Shown: positions 1 through 7,465, counted from the first letter of the stretch. The stretch is 64,000 bases of DNA from Sphingobium sp. (GCA_022652485.1 JALCRK010000006.1:1-64000), one strand, 5' to 3'. Numbers and translations are program-made. Notes: generated by a model from the sequence alone, not told the origin.

Positions 1-75
1 GGCATGGCCGAACTCAACCAACCCATGATCGAGGAGGAAAATCAGCCCCTACACATCACCGCCAAAGCCGCCTGA
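1..75 (+). CDS. C-terminal end of an upstream gene (partial)
   Basis: An open frame runs in from the left edge and stops with TGA at 73-75, giving 24 residues that end in HITAKAA. There is an ATG at position 4 in the same frame, but no ribosome binding site can be seen because the window starts there. It is most simply the tail of a gene that begins outside the window. The piece is too short to assign a family, and a chance open frame cannot be excluded. Confidence 0.3.
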   Translation, partial: GMAELNQPMIEEENQPLHITAKAA

Positions 76-220
76 CGATGGCCCACGGCCACAGCCGAAA
101 TTACACCACCTTGACGGACGCGACCAGATATTTTATCGAGGTCCGGTCGTTCCGTTGGCTCTGTTACGAGTCATGGCGACCGCATTTATAATGGTATCAG
201 GTATACCGAGGGAGCGCATT

Positions 221-631
221 GTGAGCCGTGAAGCCATCATGAAAGCCGTGAATGAAACTTTTGAGGCCATGTCCGAAGGGCGCTGGGACGATGGCGAATA
301 TATCCTGCGCAACACAACGGAAGATTTTGAATGGTGGGTCGCCGGCACGACGGCGCTTTCGGGAACCTCCACCCGTGCGGCCATGATGGAGGCCTATAAA
401 ATGATGCCTTCCCTGGCTGAACGCGGCATAACGATTACGCCGACCTCTTGGATCATTGATGGGGACAATGCCGCGGTGGAGGCGGAATCCTATATGAAAT
501 TGAGGGACGGGCGGGAATATCGGAACCAGTATCACTTTGTGATCCAGATGCGGGGTGATAAAATACGCAAGATCAAGGAGTATATGGATACCACCTTGCC
601 CGAGCAGTATTTTCTGCCGCCTGCGGAGTGA
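221..631 (+). CDS. NTF2-like / SnoaL-like protein
   Basis: This 136-residue protein has the size and pattern of the NTF2/ketosteroid-isomerase fold: an N-terminal helix (AIMKAVNETFEAMSEGRWDD), a short conserved loop, and C-terminal strands in the style of EYRNQYHFVIQMRGDKI followed by KEYMDT. Family members are small cone-shaped proteins that bind or isomerise hydrophobic ligands, but many have no known substrate. I chose the GTG at 221 because GAGGGAG lies at 209-215 at good spacing; an upstream TTG at 155 would extend the frame without such a site. No operon partner is obvious. The function is not assigned. Confidence 0.7.
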   Translation: MSREAIMKAVNETFEAMSEGRWDDGEYILRNTTEDFEWWVAGTTALSGTSTRAAMMEAYKMMPSLAERGITITPTSWIIDGDNAAVEAESYMKLRDGREYRNQYHFVIQMRGDKIRKIKEYMDTTLPEQYFLPPAE

Positions 632-780
632 TCTCCGATCCGGTTTCCTCTCATGGATGGCGTTGACAGCGGGGCCGCCCGCTTCAATGCTTTTCTTTTC
701 GATCGATCGAATAGCCGAGGGAAGACTGGACCTTCTTAAGCTGCGCACCCAGATCGCGCATTTGCCGGCACCGAGGCTTG

Positions 781-833
781 CTTTTCAAGAAAATTGAAAA
801 GAAACAAAGGAATTATCTATCTGAAATAGATAA
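781..833. promoter_or_regulatory. Two tandem 21-bp palindromes upstream of doxX
   Basis: Two perfect inverted repeats of the same geometry lie side by side. The first has 8-bp arms CTTTTCAA (781-788) and TTGAAAAG (794-801) around 5 bp. The second has 8-bp arms TTATCTAT (813-820) and ATAGATAA (826-833) around 5 bp. The centres are 32 bp apart, about three helical turns, so a dimeric regulator could bind both on one face. The first contains a T-N11-A pattern typical of LysR-type sites. They lie 64-116 bp upstream of the DoxX start, and a LysR gene ends the cluster. Binding is inferred. Confidence 0.6.
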
Positions 834-896
834 GGCGCATTGGGTATCTCTCCGGCCAAGGCCTGACCCTCAGGCCAATACTCAAGGAGAAACCCA

Positions 897-1334
897 ATGA
901 ATACGATCACTGCCCCCGTATCCAATACGTTCCCCACCGTTTCATATAACAGGGACACGCCCGCATGGCTTCCGCTGGTGGGCCGCATAGGCCTCTCCGC
1001 GATTTTCGTGCTGAGTGGCCTTTCCAAGCTCGCCGCGCCAGCGGCTACAATCGGCTACATTGATTCCGTCGGCCTGCCACTGGCACCGGTTGCGCTGGGT
1101 GTTGCCATCCTGGTCGAAATCGTCGGCGGCGTGATGCTGGTGCTGGGCTACCGCGTCCGTGCTGTTGCATCGCTCCTCGCCCTGTTCTCGCTCGCGACGG
1201 CGTTTTTCTTCCACTTTGATCTCGCCGACCAGAACCAGTTCATCCACTTCTTCAAGAATATCGCGATGGCTGGTGGCCTTGCTCAGGTTGCCGCCTTTGG
1301 TGGCGGCCGGCTGAGCCTTGGCGCGCGTCGCTGA
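897..1334 (+). CDS. DoxX family membrane protein
   Basis: The 145-residue protein has the DoxX pattern: after a 25-residue soluble N-terminus come four hydrophobic segments (about residues 28-45, 60-83, 88-105 and 120-138), with the typical RIGLSAIFVLSGLSKL start of the first helix. DoxX proteins are small inner-membrane proteins linked to redox and thiol stress; their biochemical activity is poorly defined. AAGGAG at 882-887 sets the ATG start at 897. It is followed on the same strand by a nitroreductase and a LysR regulator, which suggests a redox- or electrophile-responsive unit, although the operon is inferred. Confidence 0.88.
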   Translation: MNTITAPVSNTFPTVSYNRDTPAWLPLVGRIGLSAIFVLSGLSKLAAPAATIGYIDSVGLPLAPVALGVAILVEIVGGVMLVLGYRVRAVASLLALFSLATAFFFHFDLADQNQFIHFFKNIAMAGGLAQVAAFGGGRLSLGARR

Positions 1335-1394
1335 ACCATCCCTTCATCGCACCGGCACTGAGAGGCGCCGGTGCAAATATACGGAGTATCCATC

Positions 1395-1973
1395 ATGTCC
1401 CGCCAGACTGACACAAAGTTAGATCCCATATTCCTCGAGCGCTGGTCGCCCCGTGCCTTCGATGGATCCGTCATGCCGACCTCTGATCTCATGACGATCA
1501 TCGATGCGGCCCGCTGGGCGCCGTCCGCCTTCAACTACCAGCCCTGGCGCATCCTTTATGCGCTGCGTGGCGATCAGAACTGGGACCGCTTCCTGTCGGT
1601 TCTGATCCCCTTCAACCAGGGATGGGCCAAGGACGCCTCGGTGCTCCTGTTCATCGTGAGTGATACGATCTCGGTGGGCCCGGACGGACCGACCCCGTTC
1701 TACAGCCATAGCTTCGATACTGGCGCCGCATGGGCGCAGCTGGGTCTCCAGGCGCTCAAACTGGGCTACCATACCCACGGTATGACCGGGATCGACTTCG
1801 ACACGGCCCGGTCCGAACTCGAAGTGCCCGAGCAATTCCGTATCGAAGCTGCCGTCGCCATCGGCCGCAAGGCGGACCCTTCCGTCCTGCCAGAAGGCCT
1901 GCGTGGCGGCGAAGTACCGAGCGATCGCAAGCCGATCGCAGAGATCGCCTTTGCGGGCAACTTCGTTGCCTGA
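1395..1973 (+). CDS. Nitroreductase family protein
   Basis: This 192-residue protein has nitroreductase-fold features: an N-terminal RWSPRAFDGS motif, and AARWAPSAFNYQPWR (about residues 41-55), a typical FMN-phosphate and ribityl contact region. The later HTHGMTG and the C-terminal AIGRK-type segment fit the family. Such enzymes are cytosolic FMN-dependent NAD(P)H oxidoreductases that reduce nitro compounds, quinones or related electrophiles; the substrate here is unknown. The ATG at 1395 is preferred over an earlier ATG at 1371 because ACGGAG at 1381-1386 is well placed. It lies 60 bp after doxX and ahead of a LysR regulator. Confidence 0.88.
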   Translation: MSRQTDTKLDPIFLERWSPRAFDGSVMPTSDLMTIIDAARWAPSAFNYQPWRILYALRGDQNWDRFLSVLIPFNQGWAKDASVLLFIVSDTISVGPDGPTPFYSHSFDTGAAWAQLGLQALKLGYHTHGMTGIDFDTARSELEVPEQFRIEAAVAIGRKADPSVLPEGLRGGEVPSDRKPIAEIAFAGNFVA

Positions 1974-2049
1974 ATCCCTGTGCGTCGCAGCTTGCTCCTG
2001 CGGCGCATAAGGTCTACCGCGTGCGCGATTTTGAACTGGAGTAGAGAAT

Positions 2050-2976
2050 ATGGCGGAGCCGGGAACCCCCACATTCGACCAGCTGCGGATTTTCCTGGCA
2101 GTCGTCGATGCAGGGAGTTTCGCCGCGGCCAGTCGCAGGCTGAACAGAGCTGTCTCCGTTATCAGCTATGGTATCGCCAATCTTGAGGCGCAGCTTGGTC
2201 TTCAGCTGTTCGCGCGGGAAGGAACGCGCAAGCCCCGGCTGACCGAAGCCGGGCATGCCCTGCTGGCCGAGGCACGGACGATTTCCGGGGGCATGGATGC
2301 GCTGCGCGCCAAAACGCGCGGCCTGTTGCAGGGACTGGAAGCAGAAGTCTCCCTTGTCGTGGACGTGATGCTGCCTTCGGACAAGCTCGCTGAGGTTCTG
2401 AACGAATTTGCCCACGTCTATCCAAGCGTGGCGCTGCGCCTGCATGTTGAAACGCTTGGGGCTGTCGCCGCCCTCGTCCTGAAAGGCCAGGCTTCGCTCG
2501 GCATTGCAGGCCAGATCGCCGCGCAGTTTGACGGGCTTGAGCGCCAGGCCTGCGGATCGGTGGAGCTCGTGCCTGTCGCCGCCCCGACGCACCCTCTGGC
2601 ACTGCGAGAGACATCCCTGCCGGGGGCTGTGCGCGACCATATCCAGCTCGTGCTGACTGATCGCTCGAATCTGACCGAAGGACGCGATTTTGCGGTTGCT
2701 TCGCCCCGCACCTGGCGCCTTGCGGACCTCGGCGCCAAGCATCGACTGCTGAAGGCCGGGATCGGATGGGGCAACATGCCGCTGCCGGTCGTGGAGCAGG
2801 ACCTGCGTGACCGTTCGCTGATCTGCCTCAACCTTCCCGACAGCCCTTCCGGCCGTTTCCGCTTTTCGGCCATCCACCGCGCCGATACCCCACCCGGACC
2901 AGCTACGACCTGGCTGATGAACCGCTTCATCGCTGTCATGTCGGCCAGTGAGGCAGGCCACCTACCGGATATATGA
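2050..2976 (+). CDS. LysR-family transcriptional regulator
   Basis: The protein (308 aa) is of normal LysR length. The N-terminal winged helix-turn-helix spans about residues 8-66 (FDQLRIFLAVVDAGSFAAA, SRRLNRAVSVISYGIANLE, LGLQLFAR), followed by a substrate-binding domain from about residue 92. LysR proteins act as tetramers on T-N11-A palindromes and respond to a small-molecule inducer. GGAG at 2039-2042 sets the ATG. Regulation of the upstream doxX-nitroreductase genes through the palindromes at 781-833 is a reasonable inference. The stretch ADTPPGPATTWLMNRF near the C-terminus is standard for the family. Confidence 0.92.
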   Translation: MAEPGTPTFDQLRIFLAVVDAGSFAAASRRLNRAVSVISYGIANLEAQLGLQLFAREGTRKPRLTEAGHALLAEARTISGGMDALRAKTRGLLQGLEAEVSLVVDVMLPSDKLAEVLNEFAHVYPSVALRLHVETLGAVAALVLKGQASLGIAGQIAAQFDGLERQACGSVELVPVAAPTHPLALRETSLPGAVRDHIQLVLTDRSNLTEGRDFAVASPRTWRLADLGAKHRLLKAGIGWGNMPLPVVEQDLRDRSLICLNLPDSPSGRFRFSAIHRADTPPGPATTWLMNRFIAVMSASEAGHLPDI

Positions 2977-3031
2977 CCCTGCCATCACCTCTCTACCCGG
3001 CAGCCATTGGCAGCCACAAAAGGATGATAAT

Positions 3032-3466
3032 ATGATCAGCAATGACGATTCTTCGAAGATTTGGCCGACGCTTAATCCCGTACATGTCGGGATAAGGGGG
3101 CGTTGCCCCCGCTGCGGCACGGGGAAGCTCTTTGAAGGATTTCTCAAGCTCAGATCCCGCTGCGAACATTGTGGGCTGCCTTATGCCTTTGCGGATCCGG
3201 CTGACGGCCCTGCCTTCTTCATTCTCTGCTTTGGCTGCCTTCCGGCATTTGCCTTTGCAATTTACCTTGAGGTTCGTTTTGCGCCGCCCTTATGGGTGCA
3301 CTTATTCACGTCGCTGCCTCTGGTGTTGCTGACCTGCATTCCGCCGCTCCGGCCGCTGAAGGGCTGGCTGGTCGCCGCGCAATATCACTATCGGGCTCAG
3401 GAGGCGGGTGTCGGTAACCTGGCCACATCCGATGGTGTAAACCCTGAGACGGATCCACCTGCATGA
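3032..3466 (+). CDS. DUF983 family protein (zinc-ribbon membrane protein)
   Basis: This 144-residue protein starts with a CPRCG ... CEHCGL double CxxC zinc ribbon (about residues 26-51), followed by two hydrophobic helices (about 65-85 and 92-110). That combination is characteristic of DUF983, common in alphaproteobacteria and often near cytochrome c oxidase genes, but of unknown biochemical role. AAAGGATG at 3019-3026 supports the ATG at 3032; an earlier in-frame start at 2948 would overlap lysR. It is translationally coupled (ATGA overlap) to the next small gene. Confidence 0.85.
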   Translation: MISNDDSSKIWPTLNPVHVGIRGRCPRCGTGKLFEGFLKLRSRCEHCGLPYAFADPADGPAFFILCFGCLPAFAFAIYLEVRFAPPLWVHLFTSLPLVLLTCIPPLRPLKGWLVAAQYHYRAQEAGVGNLATSDGVNPETDPPA

Positions 3467-3681
3467 ACGCACAAGAAAACATTCATACCGCACGTGACGC
3501 TGCCGCTCGCTACTTTCGCGAGAGGGGGTATGTCGGCGATGCGGAGCGAATCATCCGCGGAGAGGGCGACGACGATGCGGAAGTCCGCATCGCCCTTGCC
3601 CTGATCGCCATCATGACCCCTCCGCCCAAGGCGCCACCGACGAAACGGAATGGCCGCCGTCTTGTGGGCGAGGAGTGCTGA
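3463..3681 (+). CDS. Small hypothetical protein
   Basis: A 72-residue soluble protein, with an amphipathic N-terminal half (TARDAAARYFRERGYVGDAE) and a basic C-terminus. Its ATG overlaps the TGA of the DUF983 gene, so coupled translation is likely. I recognise no family. It is followed by 167 bp in which I see no gene, repeat or clear terminator, and then by the convergent end of bufC. Confidence 0.6.
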   Translation: MNAQENIHTARDAAARYFRERGYVGDAERIIRGEGDDDAEVRIALALIAIMTPPPKAPPTKRNGRRLVGEEC

Positions 3682-3848
3682 GCGCATCTAAGGTCTTCAC
3701 TTCCGGCATAAAGGTCCGCTTCCTTGCCGATCAGGAATTCGGCGAGAACCCGTTAGCCTCGCCCCATGCTGACCTGACAGGTGACCCAAGTGGCCGCTGG
3801 GCTGGCTGATGATGCAGTCTCGGGAGCAGCGGGGCACTGCTGCCAGGA

Positions 3849-4604
3849 TCAAGCTTCCAGAGGAAGTGTTCTTATCAGCCTGTCCGTGGTGCTCTGGGCC
3901 AACCAGGCACCTGCCGCCTGTATTCCTTCAGCCTCGCCGGACCGGCCGACCAGCCGGGCGCAGAGATCGGCGAAGGATATGCCGTGTATCGCGCGCTGAG
4001 TACTTTCCGTTTCCCAATTTTCAAGTGCTCGGAAGCAGGAGATATGCTCAGTGCGCCAGATAAGGAGCATCCTGGGTTCGGGCAGTAGCGCGGCGGGAGG
4101 GGGAGCCTGCTCGTCCGTCAATGCTGACCATATGGACGCGGCGTTAGTGGTGTGGCGCAATAACCGGGCGGTCGGAACCAGTTGAAGGATGGCCGTGTCC
4201 CAATCAATTTCGGACAGTTGATCTGGCCTCAGGGCCGGGGCATCCGGCCCGACGAACGCATCGGTCAGCGCCTGCTCCAGCATGGCCAGCTCCCCGGCTT
4301 CGGGTGCGTGGGGCAGCGCCTCCGCCAAAGCTGCGGGGAAATGCGCGGCATAATGATCGAGCGACCAGCTATCCGGCGGGCGGGCGTCGATCAGCGTGGC
4401 TGCGACGGAGCGGAACGTCTGTTCCCCGATCCACATTCGAGTCCGGGGAAAGCTCTCTGCCAGGCAGGCCATCAGCGAAGCGCGGTAATTGTTCTGATAG
4501 ACCGAAAGACCGGCCCGTGCCTCCGGAGCGAAGCGCGCGGCGGCCTCCTCGGTGCCGGAGACGAGCCAAGCGCGGAAATCCTGCTGGATTGCGGCGAGGT
4601 TCAT
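3849..4604 (-). CDS. bufC: BufC / DUF2063 partner protein of bufferin synthase
   Basis: This 251-residue protein has the DUF2063 (HvfC/BufC) pattern: an N-terminal LAAIQQDFRAWLV helix and the VYQNNYRASLMACLAESFP motif at about residues 32-50, then a variable C-terminal domain. In bufferin and related RiPP systems this protein partners the MNIO enzyme BufB and helps recruit the precursor peptide. Its ATG overlaps the bufB TGA (4601-4604). It is the last gene of the minus-strand unit. Confidence 0.88.
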   Translation of the reverse strand: MNLAAIQQDFRAWLVSGTEEAAARFAPEARAGLSVYQNNYRASLMACLAESFPRTRMWIGEQTFRSVAATLIDARPPDSWSLDHYAAHFPAALAEALPHAPEAGELAMLEQALTDAFVGPDAPALRPDQLSEIDWDTAILQLVPTARLLRHTTNAASIWSALTDEQAPPPAALLPEPRMLLIWRTEHISCFRALENWETESTQRAIHGISFADLCARLVGRSGEAEGIQAAGAWLAQSTTDRLIRTLPLEA

Positions 4605-5416
4605 GCCGCGATCCTTTGCGGGAGCAAGGCGCGCGCAATGTCCAGCTCGGCCAGAAGATCGGGGAGCGGGGGAATAGCGTCGTCGCGCTCGATCATGATG
4701 GCGACGGGGTGGCTCAGGCGCCCCATCACATGCGCGAACAGCGACCAGACTTGCTGCGGCACCGGCCGGTCGTGCGTGTCGATCAGCAACGTCTCGCCCT
4801 GGCTGTGCCCCGCGAGGTGGATCTGGCGCACGCGATCCAGCGGCAGCGCGGCGATATAGTGGTGCGCATCGAAGCCGTGGTTGACCGCGCTGACGTGGAT
4901 GTTGTTGACATCGAGCAGCAGCTCGCAGCCGGTGCGATCGCTCACGGCGCGGAGAAATTCCCATTCGGGCATCTCGGACTCCGCAAAGGTAAGATAGCTG
5001 GATGGGTTCTCGATCAGCATAGTGCGGCCAAGGGCATCCTGCGCCTGCGCGATATTGCTGCACACGATATCCAGCGCTTGCCTCGTGTAAGGCAGCGGCA
5101 GCAGGTCATGCGAGTTGAAACCGGGGGTGCGCGACCAGCTGAGGTGATCCGAAACGAACAGAGGCTCGATCTCGTCCACCAGCGCGCGCAGGCGGGCGAG
5201 ATAGGCTCGGTCCAGCCCGTGCGCGGAGCCGATCGACATCGACACGCCATGCAGCGCGACCGGATGCCGCTCTCGCACCCGGCGGAGAATGTCGCGCGGG
5301 CGTCCACCTTCGATCATGAAATTTTCGGAAATCACCTCGACGAAATCGACCGGAACGCCGGTTTCGAGAAACTGCGTGTAATGCGGCTTGCGCAGACCGA
5401 GGCCGAAACTGTGCAT
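4601..5416 (-). CDS. bufB: BufB, MNIO (DUF692) bufferin-modifying enzyme
   Basis: This 271-residue protein is a DUF692/MNIO enzyme. Members are TIM-barrel multinuclear non-heme iron-dependent oxidases that convert cysteines in peptide precursors, in bufferins to thiooxazole-type copper ligands. Visible motifs are FVEVISENFM (about residues 24-33), HGVSMSIGS, VSDHLSW, LLLDVNNIHVSAVNHGF and IHLAGHS, which supply the expected Glu, His, Asp and Asn metal ligands. The start at 5416 follows CGGAG; an earlier in-frame start at 5452 adds 12 atypical residues. The gene lies downstream of bufA2 and overlaps bufC by 4 bp. Confidence 0.93.
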   Translation of the reverse strand: MHSFGLGLRKPHYTQFLETGVPVDFVEVISENFMIEGGRPRDILRRVRERHPVALHGVSMSIGSAHGLDRAYLARLRALVDEIEPLFVSDHLSWSRTPGFNSHDLLPLPYTRQALDIVCSNIAQAQDALGRTMLIENPSSYLTFAESEMPEWEFLRAVSDRTGCELLLDVNNIHVSAVNHGFDAHHYIAALPLDRVRQIHLAGHSQGETLLIDTHDRPVPQQVWSLFAHVMGRLSHPVAIMIERDDAIPPLPDLLAELDIARALLPQRIAA

Positions 5417-5437
5417 GGCGATTGCTCCGGTTGGGCA

Positions 5438-5467
5438 ACGCCGCCGCCTCAATCGAAGCGGCGGCGT
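5438..5467 (-). other. Intercistronic hairpin between bufA2 and bufB
   Basis: Perfect 10-bp arms (5438-5447 and 5458-5467) of alternating G and C surround a 10-nt loop immediately after the bufA2 stop codon. No T-run follows, so it is not a canonical terminator. It could protect the bufA2 message or attenuate read-through into bufB-bufC. A similar hairpin follows bufA1. Confidence 0.6.
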
Positions 5468-5474
5468 GGCGCGA

Positions 5475-5747
5475 TTACTTGTGCTCCGCCTCGGTAAGGC
5501 TGCCGCCGGCGGCCTTGCACTGCTCCAGCGTCATCGTCTTGAAGCCCTGCCCCTTGCAGCTGTTCATGCCCTTGCAGTCGTTGTGCGCGGTCTTGCAGTC
5601 GGACGTGCCCTTGCATGTATTGATGCCATAGCAATGGACCTGCTTGGCGTGGTCCGCCGCGACGGACGGGGTGGCGGTCGCTGCGGCGGCGACGGCGACG
5701 ATGGCGGCGCTGGCGGCGAAGCTGATGCCGGAATGGAGGGTGTTCAT
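5475..5747 (-). CDS. bufA2: Bufferin precursor peptide, 6-Cys type
   Basis: The 90-residue product has a long Ala-rich Sec signal segment (about residues 1-30, ending near SVAAD) and a mature part with six cysteines. Three of these sit in CKG motifs: TCKGTSDCK and DCKGMNSCKGQGF, followed by QCKAAGG. Periplasmic Cys-rich peptides of this type are the substrates of the MNIO pair BufB/BufC and bind copper after modification. AGGAGA precedes the ATG at 5747. A sigma-F-type promoter lies 46-71 bp upstream, and the modifying genes follow directly. The subtype label bufA2 is from memory and less certain than the bufferin assignment. Confidence 0.85.
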   Translation of the reverse strand: MNTLHSGISFAASAAIVAVAAAATATPSVAADHAKQVHCYGINTCKGTSDCKTAHNDCKGMNSCKGQGFKTMTLEQCKAAGGSLTEAEHK

Positions 5748-5792
5748 ATCGGGTCTCCTGAAAAGTGCGAATGCCGGATGCGGCATCTGCTA

Positions 5793-5818
5793 TTCGTGCG
5801 GGGTGCGCGCCCGGTTAC
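5793..5818 (-). promoter_or_regulatory. Sigma-F promoter of bufA2-bufB-bufC
   Basis: On the minus strand GTAACC (5818-5813) and CGAA (5796-5793) are separated by exactly 16 bp, matching the GTAACC-N16-CGAA motif known for Caulobacter sigma-F. It sits between nrsF and bufA2, so the bufA2BC genes can be transcribed from here as well as from the sigF promoter. Confidence 0.85.
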
Positions 5819-5832
5819 AGCGCGCGCAAAAT

Positions 5833-6474
5833 TTACCAGCGCAGCAGGCGCGGGCCGATCAGCGCCCCCGCCAGCGCCGCGAGCGCGATTCCGAGCGTGT
5901 GCCATGTCAGTACGAAGATGGCGGAGACTTCCGGGCAATGGAGGCAGTAGAGCGTTGCGGCCCATGCTCCCGCCGTTAGCCCCGCGGTCGCGCCCGCCGC
6001 GCGAAGCCGTGTGGGCGCGAGGCGGCGGAACGACCAGAGTAGCCCGCCGAAGATCGGCAACGAGAGGAGGAAGACGATCGAGGAGCACACGCTCCAGCTC
6101 TCCCCCAGCCACATCGCGAACCACTGGGCGGGCGGCACCCGGCTCATCTCGAATATGCCGAGGGCCGCGAGCGAGGCTACAGGCAGCGCCATCACCCAGA
6201 GCCAGCCCATCCTGCCACTGTCGGGCCGGGCAAGCCGGGCCGTTGCCACCACCGCGCACAGCCCGAGGGAGAGGGTGTAGCCCCATTTCATCCAGAAGTG
6301 ATAATGGCGCATGGCGACATCGAGCTGTGGGTTAAAGCCCAGCCAGAGCGCGATGACCACCAGCGTGCCGAGGGCGCCGGCGCCGATCCCGATGGCTAGA
6401 CGCCTGCCGACCGCGTGACGGCGCACGGGCTTGATGTCTTCCACAAGTGCTGCGATGAGCTGGTCTGTATTCAC
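5833..6474 (-). CDS. nrsF: NrsF (DUF1109) membrane anti-sigma factor
   Basis: The protein (213 aa) has a short cytosolic N-terminus and about six hydrophobic segments, the layout of DUF1109/NrsF proteins that hold an ECF sigma factor at the inner membrane. Cysteines occur in transmembrane 5-6 (LYCLHCPE, about residues 175-182) and elsewhere (SWSVCSS, LGLCAVV). In Caulobacter, conserved NrsF cysteines are needed for the metal-stress response, so this CxxC pair is the candidate sensor. Translation starts at a GTG that overlaps the sigF TGA (GTGA), indicating tight coupling of sigma and anti-sigma synthesis. Confidence 0.9.
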   Translation of the reverse strand: MNTDQLIAALVEDIKPVRRHAVGRRLAIGIGAGALGTLVVIALWLGFNPQLDVAMRHYHFWMKWGYTLSLGLCAVVATARLARPDSGRMGWLWVMALPVASLAALGIFEMSRVPPAQWFAMWLGESWSVCSSIVFLLSLPIFGGLLWSFRRLAPTRLRAAGATAGLTAGAWAATLYCLHCPEVSAIFVLTWHTLGIALAALAGALIGPRLLRW

Positions 6475-7010
6475 TGCATGTCACCTCTTATGCGCGCCGC
6501 AAGAGCCTTGAGGCCGCGATGCACGGATATCTTGACGTCCGACTCCCCGATCTTCGCGCGGGCTGCCGCCTCGGATGTGCTCAGGCCTTCGAGCCGCGTT
6601 GCGCGGATGGCTTCGGCCTGCTTGGCCGGAAGCTGGTCTAGCAGCCGGTCGACATCCATGCGCGCGCCGCTGGCGTCCTCGAAGCCCTCGGTGACGAGGA
6701 TATCGCCCAGATCTTCCATCGCGCAGGTGCGGCCCACCTTGCGGAAATGGTCGATCATCTTGTAGCGGGCGATGGCGAACAGCCAGCCGCTGAACAGCCG
6801 GTCCCGGTCGTAGGTGGCCCGGCGGGCGTGCACGGCGATGAGCGTCTCCTGGATGAGATCGTCGATGTCGCCTTGCCCGTTCTGCATCCTGCGCCGGTAA
6901 AATGCCTCCAATATGGGGACCAGCGCGCGCAGCAGGCGTGCCTGGTCGGCCGCGTCGCCCTCCAGCCCGCCGATCATCCATTCTCTGAGCTGTGTTTCGC
7001 TGGCCCGCAT
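6471..7010 (-). CDS. sigF: ECF sigma factor, sigma-F type
   Basis: This 179-residue ECF sigma factor shows region 2 (GQGDIDDLIQETLIAVHARR ... FSGWLFAIARYKMIDHFRKV, about residues 46-90) and region 4 (LPAKQAEAIRATRLEGLSTS ... KISVHRGLKAL, about 125-170). The start at 7010 follows GGGAGC. It is transcribed with nrsF and its own promoter at 7029-7054 is a perfect sigma-F motif, so autoregulation is likely. The cognate regulon visible here is the two bufferin units on either side. Confidence 0.92.
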   Translation of the reverse strand: MRASETQLREWMIGGLEGDAADQARLLRALVPILEAFYRRRMQNGQGDIDDLIQETLIAVHARRATYDRDRLFSGWLFAIARYKMIDHFRKVGRTCAMEDLGDILVTEGFEDASGARMDVDRLLDQLPAKQAEAIRATRLEGLSTSEAAARAKIGESDVKISVHRGLKALAARIRGDMQ

Positions 7011-7028
7011 TCGTGCTCCCTCACACGG

Positions 7029-7054
7029 TTCGTCTGCCGAGGGCGTTTGGTTAC
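7029..7054 (-). promoter_or_regulatory. Sigma-F promoter of sigF-nrsF
   Basis: On the minus strand GTAACC (7054-7049), 16 bp, then CGAA (7032-7029). The motif is exact and its 3' end lies 18 bp upstream of the sigF start codon, which implies a short leader. It makes sigF autoregulated. Confidence 0.87.
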
Positions 7055-7086
7055 ACTTCCTCAGGGAAAATAGAAAAAATATAAAT

Positions 7087-7112
7087 GTAACCGTTCGCGG
7101 CGTGCCTCCGAA
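7087..7112 (+). promoter_or_regulatory. Sigma-F promoter of bufA1-doxX
   Basis: On the plus strand GTAACC (7087-7092), 16 bp, then CGAA (7109-7112). It is divergent from the sigF promoter with only 32 bp between the two motifs, so the two units share one control region. It is 70 bp upstream of the bufA1 ATG. Confidence 0.87.
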
Positions 7113-7181
7113 ATGCTCCTCGTCCGACGGGCCATGCCGGTCCGCGACGCACCACCCTTTCAAACCACAGGAGCAATTATC

Positions 7182-7448
7182 ATGACCATCGCCAAAGTCG
7201 CCGCAGCCGCCGCGCTCGCCTTCACCCTCGCAGGCGCCGCCGCCCATGCCGCCGACAAGCCGAAGACCGAGAAATGCTACGGCGTTGCCCTCGCCGGCAA
7301 GAACGACTGCAAGGCGGGCGCGGGCACGAGCTGCGCCGGCACCTCGGTCAAGGATTATCAGGGCAATGCCTGGAAGGCCGTGAAGGCGGGCACCTGCACC
7401 AAGATCAAGACCCCCAAGGGCATGGGATCGCTGACGCCCCGCGTCTGA
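7182..7448 (+). CDS. bufA1: Bufferin precursor peptide, DUF2282 type
   Basis: This 88-residue protein has a Sec signal (about residues 1-24, Ala-rich, ending AAHAAD) and the DUF2282 signature [17 protein letters not shown], then SCAGTS and a Tyr-Gln-Gly-Asn stretch ending in AGTCTKI. Four cysteines are spaced across the mature peptide. DUF2282 peptides are bufferin precursors, modified by BufB/BufC and exported to the periplasm to buffer copper. CAGGAG at 7168-7173 sets the start. It is divergent from sigF and shares no bufBC of its own, so it presumably relies on the pair encoded at 3849-5416. Confidence 0.9.
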   Translation: MTIAKVAAAAALAFTLAGAAAHAADKPKTEKCYGVALAGKNDCKAGAGTSCAGTSVKDYQGNAWKAVKAGTCTKIKTPKGMGSLTPRV

Positions 7449-7465
7449 AGCCCCCGGCCCGCTCC

